Assembly (NCBI RefSeq): GCF_013752535.1
Contig: NZ_CP058348.1
Location: forward strand, 1,550,001-1,614,000
Reading direction: 5' to 3'
DNA from: Bdellovibrio sp. KM01
GTDB lineage: Bacteria; Bdellovibrionota; Bdellovibrionia; Bdellovibrionales; Bdellovibrionaceae
DNA: 64,000 nt
The notes under the pieces are model-generated. The model had not been told where the DNA came from. It saw only the letters and a list, made by a program, of their open reading frames with translations, and made no database searches. This document shows, in pieces, positions 35,272-44,313 of this stretch (positions within the stretch are counted from its first letter, which is position 1; each line of letters opens with the position of its first letter). A program made the translations under genes and the position numbers.

Positions 35272-35340
35272 GTATTTCCAATTCCGAAACTTCTATTTTC
35301 GATTTTCGACTTATCGATTTTCGGGATAGGCGCCGTGCGC

Positions 35341-36558
35341 CTATCCTGCCATGTTGGTCATTTCGAACATTGGGATCATGACGGCGAATACGATCATGGC
35401 GATGGCCATACCCATTAGAACCGTAACGACCGGGCCCATAAGGGAGGTCATGGATTCTAGTTTGTTTTTTACCTGAAAGTCGAAGGCGTCGGAGACTTGC
35501 GTGAGCATGTTTTCCAGGTCGCCGGTTTTTTCACCGATGTTGACCATGTGGATCACGATCGGGGGGAATTGGCCGGATTTTTTTAATGGACCTGCAATGG
35601 ATTCACCCTCTGCGATGTTGCTGCGAGCTTCATCGATCGCGACTGCTAAAACGTGGTTGTCGACGACGTTTTTAACGATGTCTAAGGCAGTTAGCATGGG
35701 GACACCACCAGTTAGTAGTGTCGCGAGAGTTCTGGTAAAGCGGGAAACTGCGACCATTCTGACTGCGGGACCGGCGATAGGAAGTTTCAAAGAGATAGCG
35801 TCCCATTGATTTCTTCCGGATGGAGTGGATTTCCAGTTTCTAAACATCACGATAGCCACAGCGAGGATACCAAAGATGATGTACCAATAGTTCACCATGA
35901 ATTGTGACGAGTTGATCAAGGCGATCGTGTACCACGGTAATACCAGGTTGGGAGTGGACTCGAAAACTGTCACCATTTTTGGAATCAGGAATATGAAAAG
36001 GAATGAAAGCAAAGCGGTGGTTACGACCAACATGATCACCGGGTAGGTCATTGCGCTGGAAACTTTGGCGCGAAGATCGGCTTGGGCCTCAGTGAACTCT
36101 GCCAGACGCATTAAGATCACGTCCAAAGAACCCGACATTTCACCGGCTTCAACCATAGAAACATAGATCTTCGTAAAAATCGTGGGGTATTTTTGCAGGG
36201 CTTTTGCGAAGGGCGAACCTTCGTTAACCATGTTCTTACAGTCTGCAATTGCCTCTGATAAAGTTGGATTTTCAACTTGTTCAGCGATCGCGGCCAGGGC
36301 ATCCACCAAAGGGATGTTGGCTTTTACCAGAGTCGCCAGCTGACGAGTCATCAAAGACAAGTCTTTTACGCCAACGGCTTTAGTGGCTTTTGGACCTTTT
36401 GATTTCTTGGTGTCGATTTTCTTTTTATCGCGAATATCGACAACGAAGATATTGTCCTTTTTCAGGCGAGCACGGGCTGCGCGCAGATTTTCTGCGTCGA
36501 TGATACCCTTGGTGTTTTTTCCGTCGCGGGTAAGGCCCTTGTACTCAAAAATTGGCAT
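35341..36558 (-). CDS. gspF: Type II secretion inner-membrane platform protein GspF
   Basis: Polytopic platform protein at the base of the pseudopilus. 405 residues: an N-terminal MPIFEYKGLTRDGKNTKGII, then two homologous GspF domains with membrane spans near 170-195, 215-240 and 375-400. Conserved segments are RQLATLVKANIPLVDAL (~73) and its repeat TRTLATLLTGGVPMLTALDIV (~275), each followed by MVEAGEMSGSL / MVNIGEKTGDL. It begins one base after gspE and is the last gene before a terminator. Confidence 0.96.
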   Translation of the reverse strand: MPIFEYKGLTRDGKNTKGIIDAENLRAARARLKKDNIFVVDIRDKKKIDTKKSKGPKATKAVGVKDLSLMTRQLATLVKANIPLVDALAAIAEQVENPTLSEAIADCKNMVNEGSPFAKALQKYPTIFTKIYVSMVEAGEMSGSLDVILMRLAEFTEAQADLRAKVSSAMTYPVIMLVVTTALLSFLFIFLIPKMVTVFESTPNLVLPWYTIALINSSQFMVNYWYIIFGILAVAIVMFRNWKSTPSGRNQWDAISLKLPIAGPAVRMVAVSRFTRTLATLLTGGVPMLTALDIVKNVVDNHVLAVAIDEARSNIAEGESIAGPLKKSGQFPPIVIHMVNIGEKTGDLENMLTQVSDAFDFQVKNKLESMTSLMGPVVTVLMGMAIAMIVFAVMIPMFEMTNMAG

Positions 36559-36559
36559 A

Positions 36560-38251
36560 TTATAGATCCAGTTGCGTATTCGTAGTTAGCTGTTCAATTG
36601 TAGTCACACCAGCTAGTACTTTGGCAATACCATGGTCACGGAAAGTTTTCATTCCGTTGGCCAAGGCTTGTTTCTTGAGCGTTGCGCCGTCTTTTCGCTG
36701 CATGATCAAAGAGCGAATATCATCGGTCACAACCATCAGTTCACTGATCGTCGTACGACCTGAATATCCTTTTTGCCCACACTCTGTGCAGCCCATGGCT
36801 TTACAGATGTGGCTGTTGCGAGCGACTTCGCGAGTCACTCCCAATAGCGACAATTCGAAATCAGACGGTTCGTGCGGAGCTTTACAATGTGGGCAAAGGA
36901 CACGTACGAGACGTTGAGCGACGACACCCATAACGGAAGTGGCGATCAAGAATGGCTCAACCCCGAAGTCAATCAAACGCGGGAAGGCACCGGCAGAGTC
37001 ATTTGTATGCAGAGTAGATAAAACCAAGTGACCTGTAAGGGAGGCTTGGATCGCAAGTTCGGCCGTTTCCAAGTCACGAATCTCACCGACCATGATGATG
37101 TCGGGGTCTTGACGAAGGAAAGATCTTAAACCAGCCGCGAAGGTCAAACCGATTTTAGCGTTGGTTTGTACCTGACCAATCCCATGGATACGTTGCTCCA
37201 CCGGGTCTTCAACTGTCAGGATATTCACGTCAGGTTTATTTAGTTTCGTCAAAGCACCGTACAGAGTTGTGGACTTACCAGAACCCGTCGGACCCGTCAC
37301 CAGCATGATGCCGTCATTACGTGAAAGCAAATCATCCAAGCGATCCAAGTTTTCTCTCGAAAAACCCAATTGTTCAAGTTCCAGGATGACTGTCGATCTA
37401 TCTTGAATACGCATGACCAGACGCTCGCCATGGGCTGTTGGAACAGTGGAGAGACGAATGTCGATGTCTTTACCGCCGACTTTCAAAGGGATACGACCAT
37501 CTTGAGGAAGACGTTTTTCCGCAATGTTTAAGTTCGCCATAACTTTGATACGGGAAGTAACGGCGTTTTGCAGTTTTTTAGGTGGCTTAAAGACGTCCAT
37601 CAAAACACCGTCCGTACGGAAACGCACGACCATGTCTTTTTCATAGGGCTCGATATGGATATCTGACGCTTTTTCCTTCACCGCGCGGAACAAAAGGCTG
37701 TTCACCATTTTGATCACGGGCGCATCGTCTTCGCCAGCTTCCAAAAGATCCACGATCGGATCATCCAGATCGTAATCTTCTTCGTCGATTTCATCGAGGC
37801 CTGAAAGATTCGCCGTCGATTTCTCGTATACTTTATTGATTGCATCCTGGATGCGGATCACTGTTGTTACAAGTGGGCGAACTTTTTTACCAAACAAAAC
37901 TTTCAAGTCATCCAGGGCTCTTAGGTTTACCGGATTGCTGGTCAATGCGATCAGCTGATCTGGTTCATCCTTGTAGGGGAGGACTTGGTGTTGTTTTGCA
38001 TAGTTGATCGGAATATCACGGATCAAGTCAGCATTGATGTCTGCCACCGGGATGTCGCGGATAAAATCCAATCCCAACTCTTTGCAAAGATCACTGACGA
38101 CTTCATCCGCTGTGGAGAATTCTTTCGAGTTTAAAGCTTCGCCGACTGTGACGGGTCTCACCACAGAGGGGTTTGCAAGCACAGAACGCAGTTGATCCTG
38201 TGATAACGAAGTTGCTTTTGAAAGAATTGTCAGAACATCCACAGTGGCCAT
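36560..38251 (-). CDS. gspE: Type II secretion ATPase GspE
   Basis: Cytoplasmic hexameric ATPase that drives pseudopilus assembly. 563 residues: N1/N2 domains (~1-150), PAS-like NTE part and RecA-like C-terminal domain with Walker A GPTGSGKSTTLYG (~320), Asp box TVEDPVEQ, Walker B RQDPDIIMVGEIRD and His box LVLSTLHTNDS. A tetracysteine zinc module CPHCKAPHE ... CKAMGCTECG lies at ~455-500. The gspD-gspE gap is 60 bases. All catalytic motifs are intact. Confidence 0.97.
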   Translation of the reverse strand: MATVDVLTILSKATSLSQDQLRSVLANPSVVRPVTVGEALNSKEFSTADEVVSDLCKELGLDFIRDIPVADINADLIRDIPINYAKQHQVLPYKDEPDQLIALTSNPVNLRALDDLKVLFGKKVRPLVTTVIRIQDAINKVYEKSTANLSGLDEIDEEDYDLDDPIVDLLEAGEDDAPVIKMVNSLLFRAVKEKASDIHIEPYEKDMVVRFRTDGVLMDVFKPPKKLQNAVTSRIKVMANLNIAEKRLPQDGRIPLKVGGKDIDIRLSTVPTAHGERLVMRIQDRSTVILELEQLGFSRENLDRLDDLLSRNDGIMLVTGPTGSGKSTTLYGALTKLNKPDVNILTVEDPVEQRIHGIGQVQTNAKIGLTFAAGLRSFLRQDPDIIMVGEIRDLETAELAIQASLTGHLVLSTLHTNDSAGAFPRLIDFGVEPFLIATSVMGVVAQRLVRVLCPHCKAPHEPSDFELSLLGVTREVARNSHICKAMGCTECGQKGYSGRTTISELMVVTDDIRSLIMQRKDGATLKKQALANGMKTFRDHGIAKVLAGVTTIEQLTTNTQLDL

Positions 38252-38311
38252 TAAAGTTCCTTCTTGGTATCGAAAAGGCAGTTCCGGTTTAAAGGGAACT
38301 GCCGCAAAAAA

Positions 38312-40582
38312 CTACTCTTGAACGTCTTCAGACGGAGCGGCGGCTCCCTGAGCTTTTCTGTAAATTGGATCTATCTTAGCACCATATGGGTCTTTTCCGC
38401 CCTGGCCTTTGATATATTCAATACGTTCTTCAAGACGTTTCGAGACAACCTCATTTACGTCGCCTGAGTTGCGAATAATTTTGGGAGTCAGGAATGAAAC
38501 CATGTTCGTTTTTGTTTTATTCAAGCTGCGGGATTTGAACAACCAGCCCAAGATAGGGATGTCGCCCAAGAGAGGAACCTTCACAACTGTTTCAACATCG
38601 TCTTCCTTAATCAAACCACCCAGGATCGCTGTGTCGCCGTTTTTCACGTTGATCATTGTGTTGATGGAACGTTTTGCTAGCGGTTGCGTATTGTTCTGGA
38701 AGTCTTTAGGAGCTTGAACAGAAGAAAGCTGCGTCACACTTTGCTTGATTTCCATACGGATCGAATTTGAAGACGGGCTGATGAATGGTTTGATGTGAAG
38801 TTTGATCGTCGCATCTTCCATTGTTGGCGTCGTCGTCACCGTACCGCTCGTACCGGAAACGTTTTGCTGCATGCTGGTTACAACTTTATCACCCACTTCG
38901 ATCTCAGCTTCATTGTTATCCAATGCGATGATCGTAGGAGTGGAAAGGATGTTGGCTTTTTTCGTTTGTTTCAAAAAGTTGATGAAACCCACAAGGCTTG
39001 GGATCGTGATTTCAGAGCCGCCCGGAGGAGTGACTTTGATCATTTTTCCAGAGCCGAAGCCCAAGATCGCACCCGTACCGCCGACTGGATTTAACATCTC
39101 TTGAAGATTGATACCACCGTTGAAGCCGACTTTACCATAACCGTTTTCGCCGTATTGGTAATAGCCGACACCCCAAGAATCAAGATCCGAAGCACTCATC
39201 TCCATGATGATCGCTTCTACGTAAACCTGATCGCGGGCGATATCGATTTTATTTAAGATATTCATCACAACTTCATAGTCTTGTTTGCTCGCTGTGATGA
39301 CCAAGCTGTTCGTCGCTTTGTCGGCTGTGATTTTCACATCACCACCAAAGATTTCCTGAGGCGCTTGCATTTGACCACCAATAGGGGATAGCAAGCTTGG
39401 GCCTGTGCTTGGTTTTGGAGCGGCATCTTTTGTTACGCCAGACAATGTTTGTGCGATTTTCTCGGCATCACCATTTTTAACGTAATAAACGTACACTCCA
39501 CCAGAATCTTCAGCGCGGATTTTAAAGTCCAACTGGGAGATCAATTTTTTAATACGAACGATACCAGATTTATTACCCACCACGATGATGGAGTTTGTTC
39601 TGTCATCTGGGATCGCCATAAAGAAGCTTGCGCCCTGTTGAGCAGAAGTTCCAGAAGAACGAGAGAATCTTGGAACGCCCGCGGTAAATGTTCCTGGAGC
39701 GGAGCCAGATGATTTACTGCCTTTGTTCACGATTTTATCTACCAGGTCTGCCAAGTCTTTAGCTTTCGCGAACTTAATAGGGATAACTTCAAGTTGTTCT
39801 TCAAATCCTGGAACGTCCAACTGGCTGATGATTCTCATCACACGGTCAATGTTTGAGCCGTAGTCAGAGATGATGATCGAGTTCGTGGGTTCGTAAATAT
39901 TCATCTCGCCGTCTTTAGAAGGCAAGATACGCAGATCACGATTCACTTGTGCTGCAGAGATGTGCTTTAAGTGAATGATACGAGTGATCATTTGATCTGT
40001 ATTCGGGTAGTAGGCACCAGAATAAACTTCGATATTGTCACGTTGGGCATTTCTTGCAGACTTAACTTTCAAGAAGCCACCAGACGGAACAACCGTGAAG
40101 CCATTGATCGCCAAAGCTGACAAGAATGCATTGTACGCTTCTGCCACTGTAATTTTGGATGGAGCGCTGATTGTGATTTTACCACGAACACCCGGGTCGA
40201 CGATAAAGTTTTTACCGGTCAATTCACCCATCGCTTTAACCAGCTCAGAAATTTCCACGTTCGGATAATCGAAAGATTCGATTGTCTGAGGGAAGTTTGC
40301 GCTGTTGATGTCTTCAGTAGGGGCTTTGGCGAATTTTTGCTTTTGGTTCTTGTTCAGAACCTGACCTTCATCACCAGAAGAGTGTGAGCCACCGCGAGTG
40401 CCACCAGCTGCTGCTGGTGCATCCGGAGTTGCAAAGCCACTGTTATCCGAATTACCAAAATCCGGAGGTGGCGGTGGTGGAGGGAAATTTTCAAATTGAG
40501 CATGCGCAGTGGTTCCTACCAACTGAGATGCAGTCATCAATGAAGCAATTCCTATGCTGACGGGCTTGATGGGTTTTTTCAT
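38312..40582 (-). CDS. gspD: Type II secretion outer-membrane secretin GspD
   Basis: Multimeric outer-membrane channel. 756 residues with a signal peptide (VGTTAHAQ), a Pro/Gly/Ser-rich linker (~30-90), the N0 domain (IESFDYPNVEISELVKAMGE), N1-N3 domains (~165-440) and the C-terminal secretin domain from ~450 (YVEAIIMEMSASDLDSWGVG, then VPLLGDIPILGWLFKS near 690). The long low-complexity linker before N0 is notable. RBS AGGAGG-like (GGAGGAGAG) is upstream of the ATG. It starts 20 bases after gspC. Confidence 0.97.
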   Translation of the reverse strand: MKKPIKPVSIGIASLMTASQLVGTTAHAQFENFPPPPPPPDFGNSDNSGFATPDAPAAAGGTRGGSHSSGDEGQVLNKNQKQKFAKAPTEDINSANFPQTIESFDYPNVEISELVKAMGELTGKNFIVDPGVRGKITISAPSKITVAEAYNAFLSALAINGFTVVPSGGFLKVKSARNAQRDNIEVYSGAYYPNTDQMITRIIHLKHISAAQVNRDLRILPSKDGEMNIYEPTNSIIISDYGSNIDRVMRIISQLDVPGFEEQLEVIPIKFAKAKDLADLVDKIVNKGSKSSGSAPGTFTAGVPRFSRSSGTSAQQGASFFMAIPDDRTNSIIVVGNKSGIVRIKKLISQLDFKIRAEDSGGVYVYYVKNGDAEKIAQTLSGVTKDAAPKPSTGPSLLSPIGGQMQAPQEIFGGDVKITADKATNSLVITASKQDYEVVMNILNKIDIARDQVYVEAIIMEMSASDLDSWGVGYYQYGENGYGKVGFNGGINLQEMLNPVGGTGAILGFGSGKMIKVTPPGGSEITIPSLVGFINFLKQTKKANILSTPTIIALDNNEAEIEVGDKVVTSMQQNVSGTSGTVTTTPTMEDATIKLHIKPFISPSSNSIRMEIKQSVTQLSSVQAPKDFQNNTQPLAKRSINTMINVKNGDTAILGGLIKEDDVETVVKVPLLGDIPILGWLFKSRSLNKTKTNMVSFLTPKIIRNSGDVNEVVSKRLEERIEYIKGQGGKDPYGAKIDPIYRKAQGAAAPSEDVQE

Positions 40583-40602
40583 CTCTCTCCTCCTGAGGGA
40601 GT

Positions 40603-41517
40603 TTATTGAATATTATAAGTCATGTTTTCAGTTTTACCGTTGCGCTCAACTTGAAGAACAACTTTCGGGTTGTTTTTCAAAGTTTGGTACAACTCCATCG
40701 CCTTGGCAGGGCTGTCGACAGGATTTCCGTCGACGGATTTAATAACATCCATTCTTTGGATGCCAAGCTGTTCATAAATACTGCCAGGTTGCATATCTAA
40801 GATACGGAAGCCATTGATGTTGCCAGTGCCGGGTTCGCGATTTGGAACGGCGCGGGCTTGCATCAGGATGCTGGAAAGATCATTCGTGTACTTCAACAAG
40901 TCAGCACGTTTGATTGCGAAAGTGTTGTCGCCAGTCTTTTTAACTTCTTGGCCAGATGTTGTCGTAGAAGGTTTGCTGGCTGCAAAGCTAACTTTGGCAC
41001 CTTCTTTTTTGATCTCGATGAACTCCAGGCGGTTGGTGTTCAGATTTCTGAAAACTACTTTTTGTCTTTCGATGCGAACGACATTGGCCATGTTTTCGAT
41101 TTCTTTTCCTGGAGAGTAAGAAATCACCTGGTTTTTGCCGCGGATTTCAATCGAAGCGATGGATTTTTCAGGAATAGAATGCACCAGCGTGCCGATCAGA
41201 TTCAGAGGCAATTGCGACGGAACCGGATCTGCTTCTTTTTCTTCGACGCCCTTGTTTTTGTCTACAAGCTGATCCGGGATGATGCCGTTGGAAGCGAAGA
41301 TATTTCTGGAAGCGATATTGTTGTAGTAACCCGGATTCACGCTTGTCGTGACTGGCGGTGCTTTCGGGTGAGCGGGTGGTGCAGATTGTGGAAGCATGCG
41401 ATCGCGATATGAAAGAATTGCCAGGTCAGCAAGGCAGTAACCGATAAAGATGAATAATATATACGCATACCATTTTTCGAATGGTGGACGCTGATTTTTC
41501 TGGTTACGTGAAATCAC
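40603..41517 (-). CDS. gspC: Type II secretion protein GspC (PDZ-containing)
   Basis: Inner-membrane protein connecting the platform to GspD. 304 residues from a GTG at 41517, with AAAGGA about 12 bases upstream. It has one transmembrane helix (~17-37, AYILFIFIGYCLADLAIL), a Pro-rich segment, the homology region (~85-160, PLNLIGTLVHSIPEKSIASI) and a C-terminal PDZ domain (~225-304, FRILDMQPGSIYEQLGI). It is the first gene of gspCDEF. The 157-base gap upstream divides it from the divergent gene at 41675. Confidence 0.93.
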   Translation of the reverse strand: MISRNQKNQRPPFEKWYAYILFIFIGYCLADLAILSYRDRMLPQSAPPAHPKAPPVTTSVNPGYYNNIASRNIFASNGIIPDQLVDKNKGVEEKEADPVPSQLPLNLIGTLVHSIPEKSIASIEIRGKNQVISYSPGKEIENMANVVRIERQKVVFRNLNTNRLEFIEIKKEGAKVSFAASKPSTTTSGQEVKKTGDNTFAIKRADLLKYTNDLSSILMQARAVPNREPGTGNINGFRILDMQPGSIYEQLGIQRMDVIKSVDGNPVDSPAKAMELYQTLKNNPKVVLQVERNGKTENMTYNIQ

Positions 41518-41674
41518 AGTTGCAAATCCTTTGTTTTTTCCAGCACCTAGTCCTTGGGCCTCAGACTATCGTACCAAAAAGGTAGGGCAGCTGCATCAAA
41601 AAATACATGCTGGACCATAGTCCTAACGCTCTGATTTTCATTTTAAAAACGGAAAGATAAGCCATGATAGAGTT

Positions 41675-42244
41675 ATGAGAATTCTCTACTTCACGGATGG
41701 AGCAGGAATTGATCTATTAGGGATTCGCGAATCAGTTTTGCGTATTCCCGAAGTGCTTACCTCGCTACGTCGCGGCCAGGAGCAGGCTCGCTATGTAGAC
41801 TTGATGCAGGTAATGTCACTGTCTGATGATGAATTTCGTCAGATACCGAGTGTGTTACGCACTCTTTTGATCAACCTTGTGCAAAGAGGCTTACACCAAC
41901 GCTGGGTCAATCGAGATCAGCGTGCGGATTTGATTCTGAGAAGAATCAATCACCGTTCTTTAGATGAACTAAAGAACGTCGTGCACAATTTTATCAATGC
42001 CAAAGTGGCGGGTGCTTCCGTTGCTACCAAAGATCTTCATTTATTGCATTTTATGGACAAAGTCGAAATCACGGTGATCGGACCGGGTTACGATGAAGTT
42101 GAGTTCTGGTTGCGCAAGCAAGTGGCAACTCGCAAAGACATCGAAGTGCAAATCAAAGACGTTATCGCAGCTGATCCAAATCTGGAATGGTTCTGGCCCC
42201 AGGTGAAAGATAGCTTTATCGAATTCCAACAAGCAGTTATCTAA
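41675..42244 (+). CDS. Conserved-looking protein of unknown function
   Basis: 189 residues, no signal peptide or membrane segment. The N-terminus MRILYFTDGAGIDLLGIRESVLRIPEVL is followed by helices with many Arg/Leu (~60-105) and a domain with VEITVIGPGYDEVEFWLRKQVATRK (~127-152), ending in a Trp-rich stretch (NLEWFWPQVKDSF). I recognise no family. It is divergent from gspC and two bases upstream of the FMN reductase gene, with which it is probably cotranscribed. Coding is supported by length, an uninterrupted frame and tight spacing. Confidence 0.7.
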   Translation: MRILYFTDGAGIDLLGIRESVLRIPEVLTSLRRGQEQARYVDLMQVMSLSDDEFRQIPSVLRTLLINLVQRGLHQRWVNRDQRADLILRRINHRSLDELKNVVHNFINAKVAGASVATKDLHLLHFMDKVEITVIGPGYDEVEFWLRKQVATRKDIEVQIKDVIAADPNLEWFWPQVKDSFIEFQQAVI

Positions 42245-42246
42245 CT

Positions 42247-42753
42247 ATGAAAATTCTAAGTTTGTGCGGCAGCATCAGAGAGGGCTCTTCCAGTGGGCTC
42301 TTGTTGAATGCTTTTCGCTCACTGCTTCCCGCTGAAACCCAGTGGAATTCCGTCGAATTAAAAGCCCTGCCTTATTTCGATCCAAGTCATCAGTTTGAGA
42401 GTGTTCCTGAGCTGATTGCAGAAATTCGTGAAATCACTCAATCATCCGACTATATTGTTATTGCCACTCCAGAGTATGCCCACGGTATTCCCGGAATTCT
42501 CAAAAACGGGTTGGAGTGGTTGATCTGCGAAGAAACGATGAAGAAAAAGGTCGTTCTATTCATAGTTTCCCCAAGTGGCGGCGAATATGTTTTGCAATAT
42601 CTAACCGAAACTTTGCGAACCATGGATTTGCTACCTTCTGATGAATTAACCATGGTCATCAATAACGCCCGAAGCCAATTATCAGCCGACGGCTCCATCG
42701 ACTTAAATTTGAAAAACTCCCTCATCGAACTATCTCAACGCCTTCGCATATAA
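42247..42753 (+). CDS. NADPH-dependent FMN reductase family protein
   Basis: Flavodoxin-like oxidoreductase of the NADPH-dependent FMN/azo/chromate reductase group. 168 residues with the phosphate-binding loop CGSIREGSSSG (~7-17), LKALPYFDPS and the flavin-contacting PEYAHGIPGILKNGLEWL (~78-95). SPSGGEY near 116 replaces the more usual SGG-R motif. It starts two bases after the preceding stop, suggesting an operon. The physiological electron acceptor cannot be inferred. Confidence 0.88.
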   Translation: MKILSLCGSIREGSSSGLLLNAFRSLLPAETQWNSVELKALPYFDPSHQFESVPELIAEIREITQSSDYIVIATPEYAHGIPGILKNGLEWLICEETMKKKVVLFIVSPSGGEYVLQYLTETLRTMDLLPSDELTMVINNARSQLSADGSIDLNLKNSLIELSQRLRI

Positions 42754-42852
42754 TCTGACTAAAAACAGCCGATTTATGGTCGTTCATTTGTCTCACTTAG
42801 TTGATCCATTGAGTTGTCCGAGGTGAGTTTTCGAGATGAATTTCAGCCTGCA

Positions 42853-43875
42853 TCACCGCATACATTTTAACCCCATTCTGTTGCCTTCAGCTATGTTATG
42901 AGTTCGGCATAAAACTCTTAGGTTGTGATCGCCATCACTTCCACCTAGAGCAACGGGTTGAATATGATCAAATTGAAGTTGAAACTTCGAACCACATTTA
43001 ACTCCCGAGATGGGATGTTCATATTCGCAACAATATCCTGCCGAAATCAAAATCTCACGTTTCGACGTGACTTTAATATGCCCGCGTTTTCGCGCTACCA
43101 AGAAGCTTCGCGTTGATTTTTTAGTAGCAATTTGATTTGGCTTAGTACTCAAAGACTTTGTTTCAGTTGGTGGATTTCTATAAGTATTTTTTGCGCCTTG
43201 TTCTTTATTCAATGTGACTGGGCGGCTATTAGATTTCGAACAGGCCTCTTTACCCAAAATCTTTTGAATTTGCTTCTGTGCTAGTAAAGTCAAAAGTTCT
43301 GCCCAGTTTCCATCTGGAAGAACGTGTGACATAAGGTCGCGCGCAGTTTCCAATGTTTTTAGTTGTTCAGTGGTTAAGGTGATTTCCAGGCGAACAGAAT
43401 CATCACGCTGAGGAATCATGTTTTCAATAGTGACGATAGGAAAATTAAATTCCTGTGCCAATGTTTTCTTAGTTTCGAATGAAGACTTGGATTCGATTTT
43501 CTTCAAAATCTGTGGAACGATCGCTGAAAGCGACTTAGAGTCTTCGCCAGACTTTTTAATTTCCTGACGAAGTGCTGACTGAACCTGCGTTAGTTGAGTC
43601 AAAGTCAAGCGACCATCTTCAAGTCGTTCTGCAATCTCAGGGGATTTCTTTAGTAAGCGAGCCGCGCTCAATCTGCGATAAGCGGCATCCTCGCTGTATT
43701 TCAAATGTGTCGTTAAATAGCGAAACATTGAATCAAACCCAAGTTCCGCATAAAGGCGACGAGATTCCATTTCGTTGATATGGCATAAAATAAGATGCGT
43801 CAGTTTACGTTCACTTTGCGCGAGTTTTTCAAGTCTTCCGATCAATTCAAGATTACAAATGCCAGTCAAATTCAT
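42853..43875 (-). CDS. HNH endonuclease domain protein
   Basis: 340 residues. The N-terminal ~110 residues are helical (LTHLILCHINEMESRRLYAELGFDSMFRYLT, with heptads) and resemble the DUF222-like part of bacterial HNH proteins. The C-terminus has a degenerate zinc and HNH core: CCEYEH, VKCGSKFQLQFDHIQPVALGG and LRVLCRTHNIAEG (~285-330), with His in FDHI and Asn/His near the end. Such genes are multicopy in Bdellovibrio-like genomes. The region encoding RSFLVARKRG overlaps a short motif that recurs in three nearby non-coding sites. Confidence 0.8.
   Translation of the reverse strand: MNLTGICNLELIGRLEKLAQSERKLTHLILCHINEMESRRLYAELGFDSMFRYLTTHLKYSEDAAYRRLSAARLLKKSPEIAERLEDGRLTLTQLTQVQSALRQEIKKSGEDSKSLSAIVPQILKKIESKSSFETKKTLAQEFNFPIVTIENMIPQRDDSVRLEITLTTEQLKTLETARDLMSHVLPDGNWAELLTLLAQKQIQKILGKEACSKSNSRPVTLNKEQGAKNTYRNPPTETKSLSTKPNQIATKKSTRSFLVARKRGHIKVTSKREILISAGYCCEYEHPISGVKCGSKFQLQFDHIQPVALGGSDGDHNLRVLCRTHNIAEGNRMGLKCMR
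43087..43115 (+). repeat. ACCAAGAA hairpin motif, copy A (inside HNH gene)
   Basis: TTTTCGCGCTACCAAGAAGC followed by TTCGCGTTGA. CGCG at each side can pair around an ACCAAGAA-containing loop. Three other copies of this motif occur at 44122, 45518 and 59204. Confidence 0.6.
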
Positions 43876-43958
43876 ACAAATCTCCTTTGTGAGATTCTTA
43901 TAGCACGGGTTTTAAAACCTCAAATTCCCCATTTTTTAATTTTGAGGCTGCAAGTGGA

Positions 43959-44120
43959 ATGTGTAGAAGAACGATACTTTATCGTCTTGAAAATCGTTTG
44001 TATGCGGAGTTTGTAGTCAGAATGAGTCCGGTCGCGAGTGAGAAAAAATCAATCGATAGAGACGCTTTTAAGAATGCAAAAAACCTGGCAAGAATAAAAT
44101 CCTTAGAATTTTGCAAGTGA
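43959..44120 (+). CDS. Possible small ORF, 53 residues
   Basis: Opens at ATG 43959 (MCRRTILYRLENRLYAEF) and closes at TGA 44118. The product is basic, helical in pattern and has no signal peptide or recognisable family. No good Shine-Dalgarno precedes it (only GTGGA). It may be chance. It is listed because it fills part of an otherwise unexplained gap and ends at a repeat motif. Confidence 0.2.
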   Translation: MCRRTILYRLENRLYAEFVVRMSPVASEKKSIDRDAFKNAKNLARIKSLEFCK

Positions 44121-44121
44121 A

Positions 44122-44146
44122 GCGCTGCTTCTTGGTAGCGCAAAAA
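44122..44146 (-). repeat. ACCAAGAA hairpin motif, copy B
   Basis: On the minus strand: TTTTTGCGCTACCAAGAAGC then AGCGC. GCGCT pairs perfectly with AGCGC (5 bp) around ACCAAGAAGC. Non-coding. Confidence 0.65.
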
Positions 44147-44313
44147 TAGGAAGTTTTTCGCAGCATTCGTTTAGAAATCATAGCCAACAAACAGATAGAT
44201 GCAGTTAGTCCGGTCTGGAATAAACGCGCATTCCGAATCTCTTATACAACCCATAAAAATTAATAAGCTGACTTTCCTCCTCAAATCCGAAATCCTAATC
44301 TGAGGGAGTTGCC

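Larger units (their letters stand above)
43876..44313. other. 438-base gap between HNH gene and acetyltransferases
   Basis: This divergent gap contains one possible small gene (43959-44120, 53 residues), directly followed by a minus-oriented copy of the ACCAAGAA motif (44122-44146). The Shine-Dalgarno GAGGGAG for the first acetyltransferase lies at its right end. I see no clear promoter. Confidence 0.6.
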
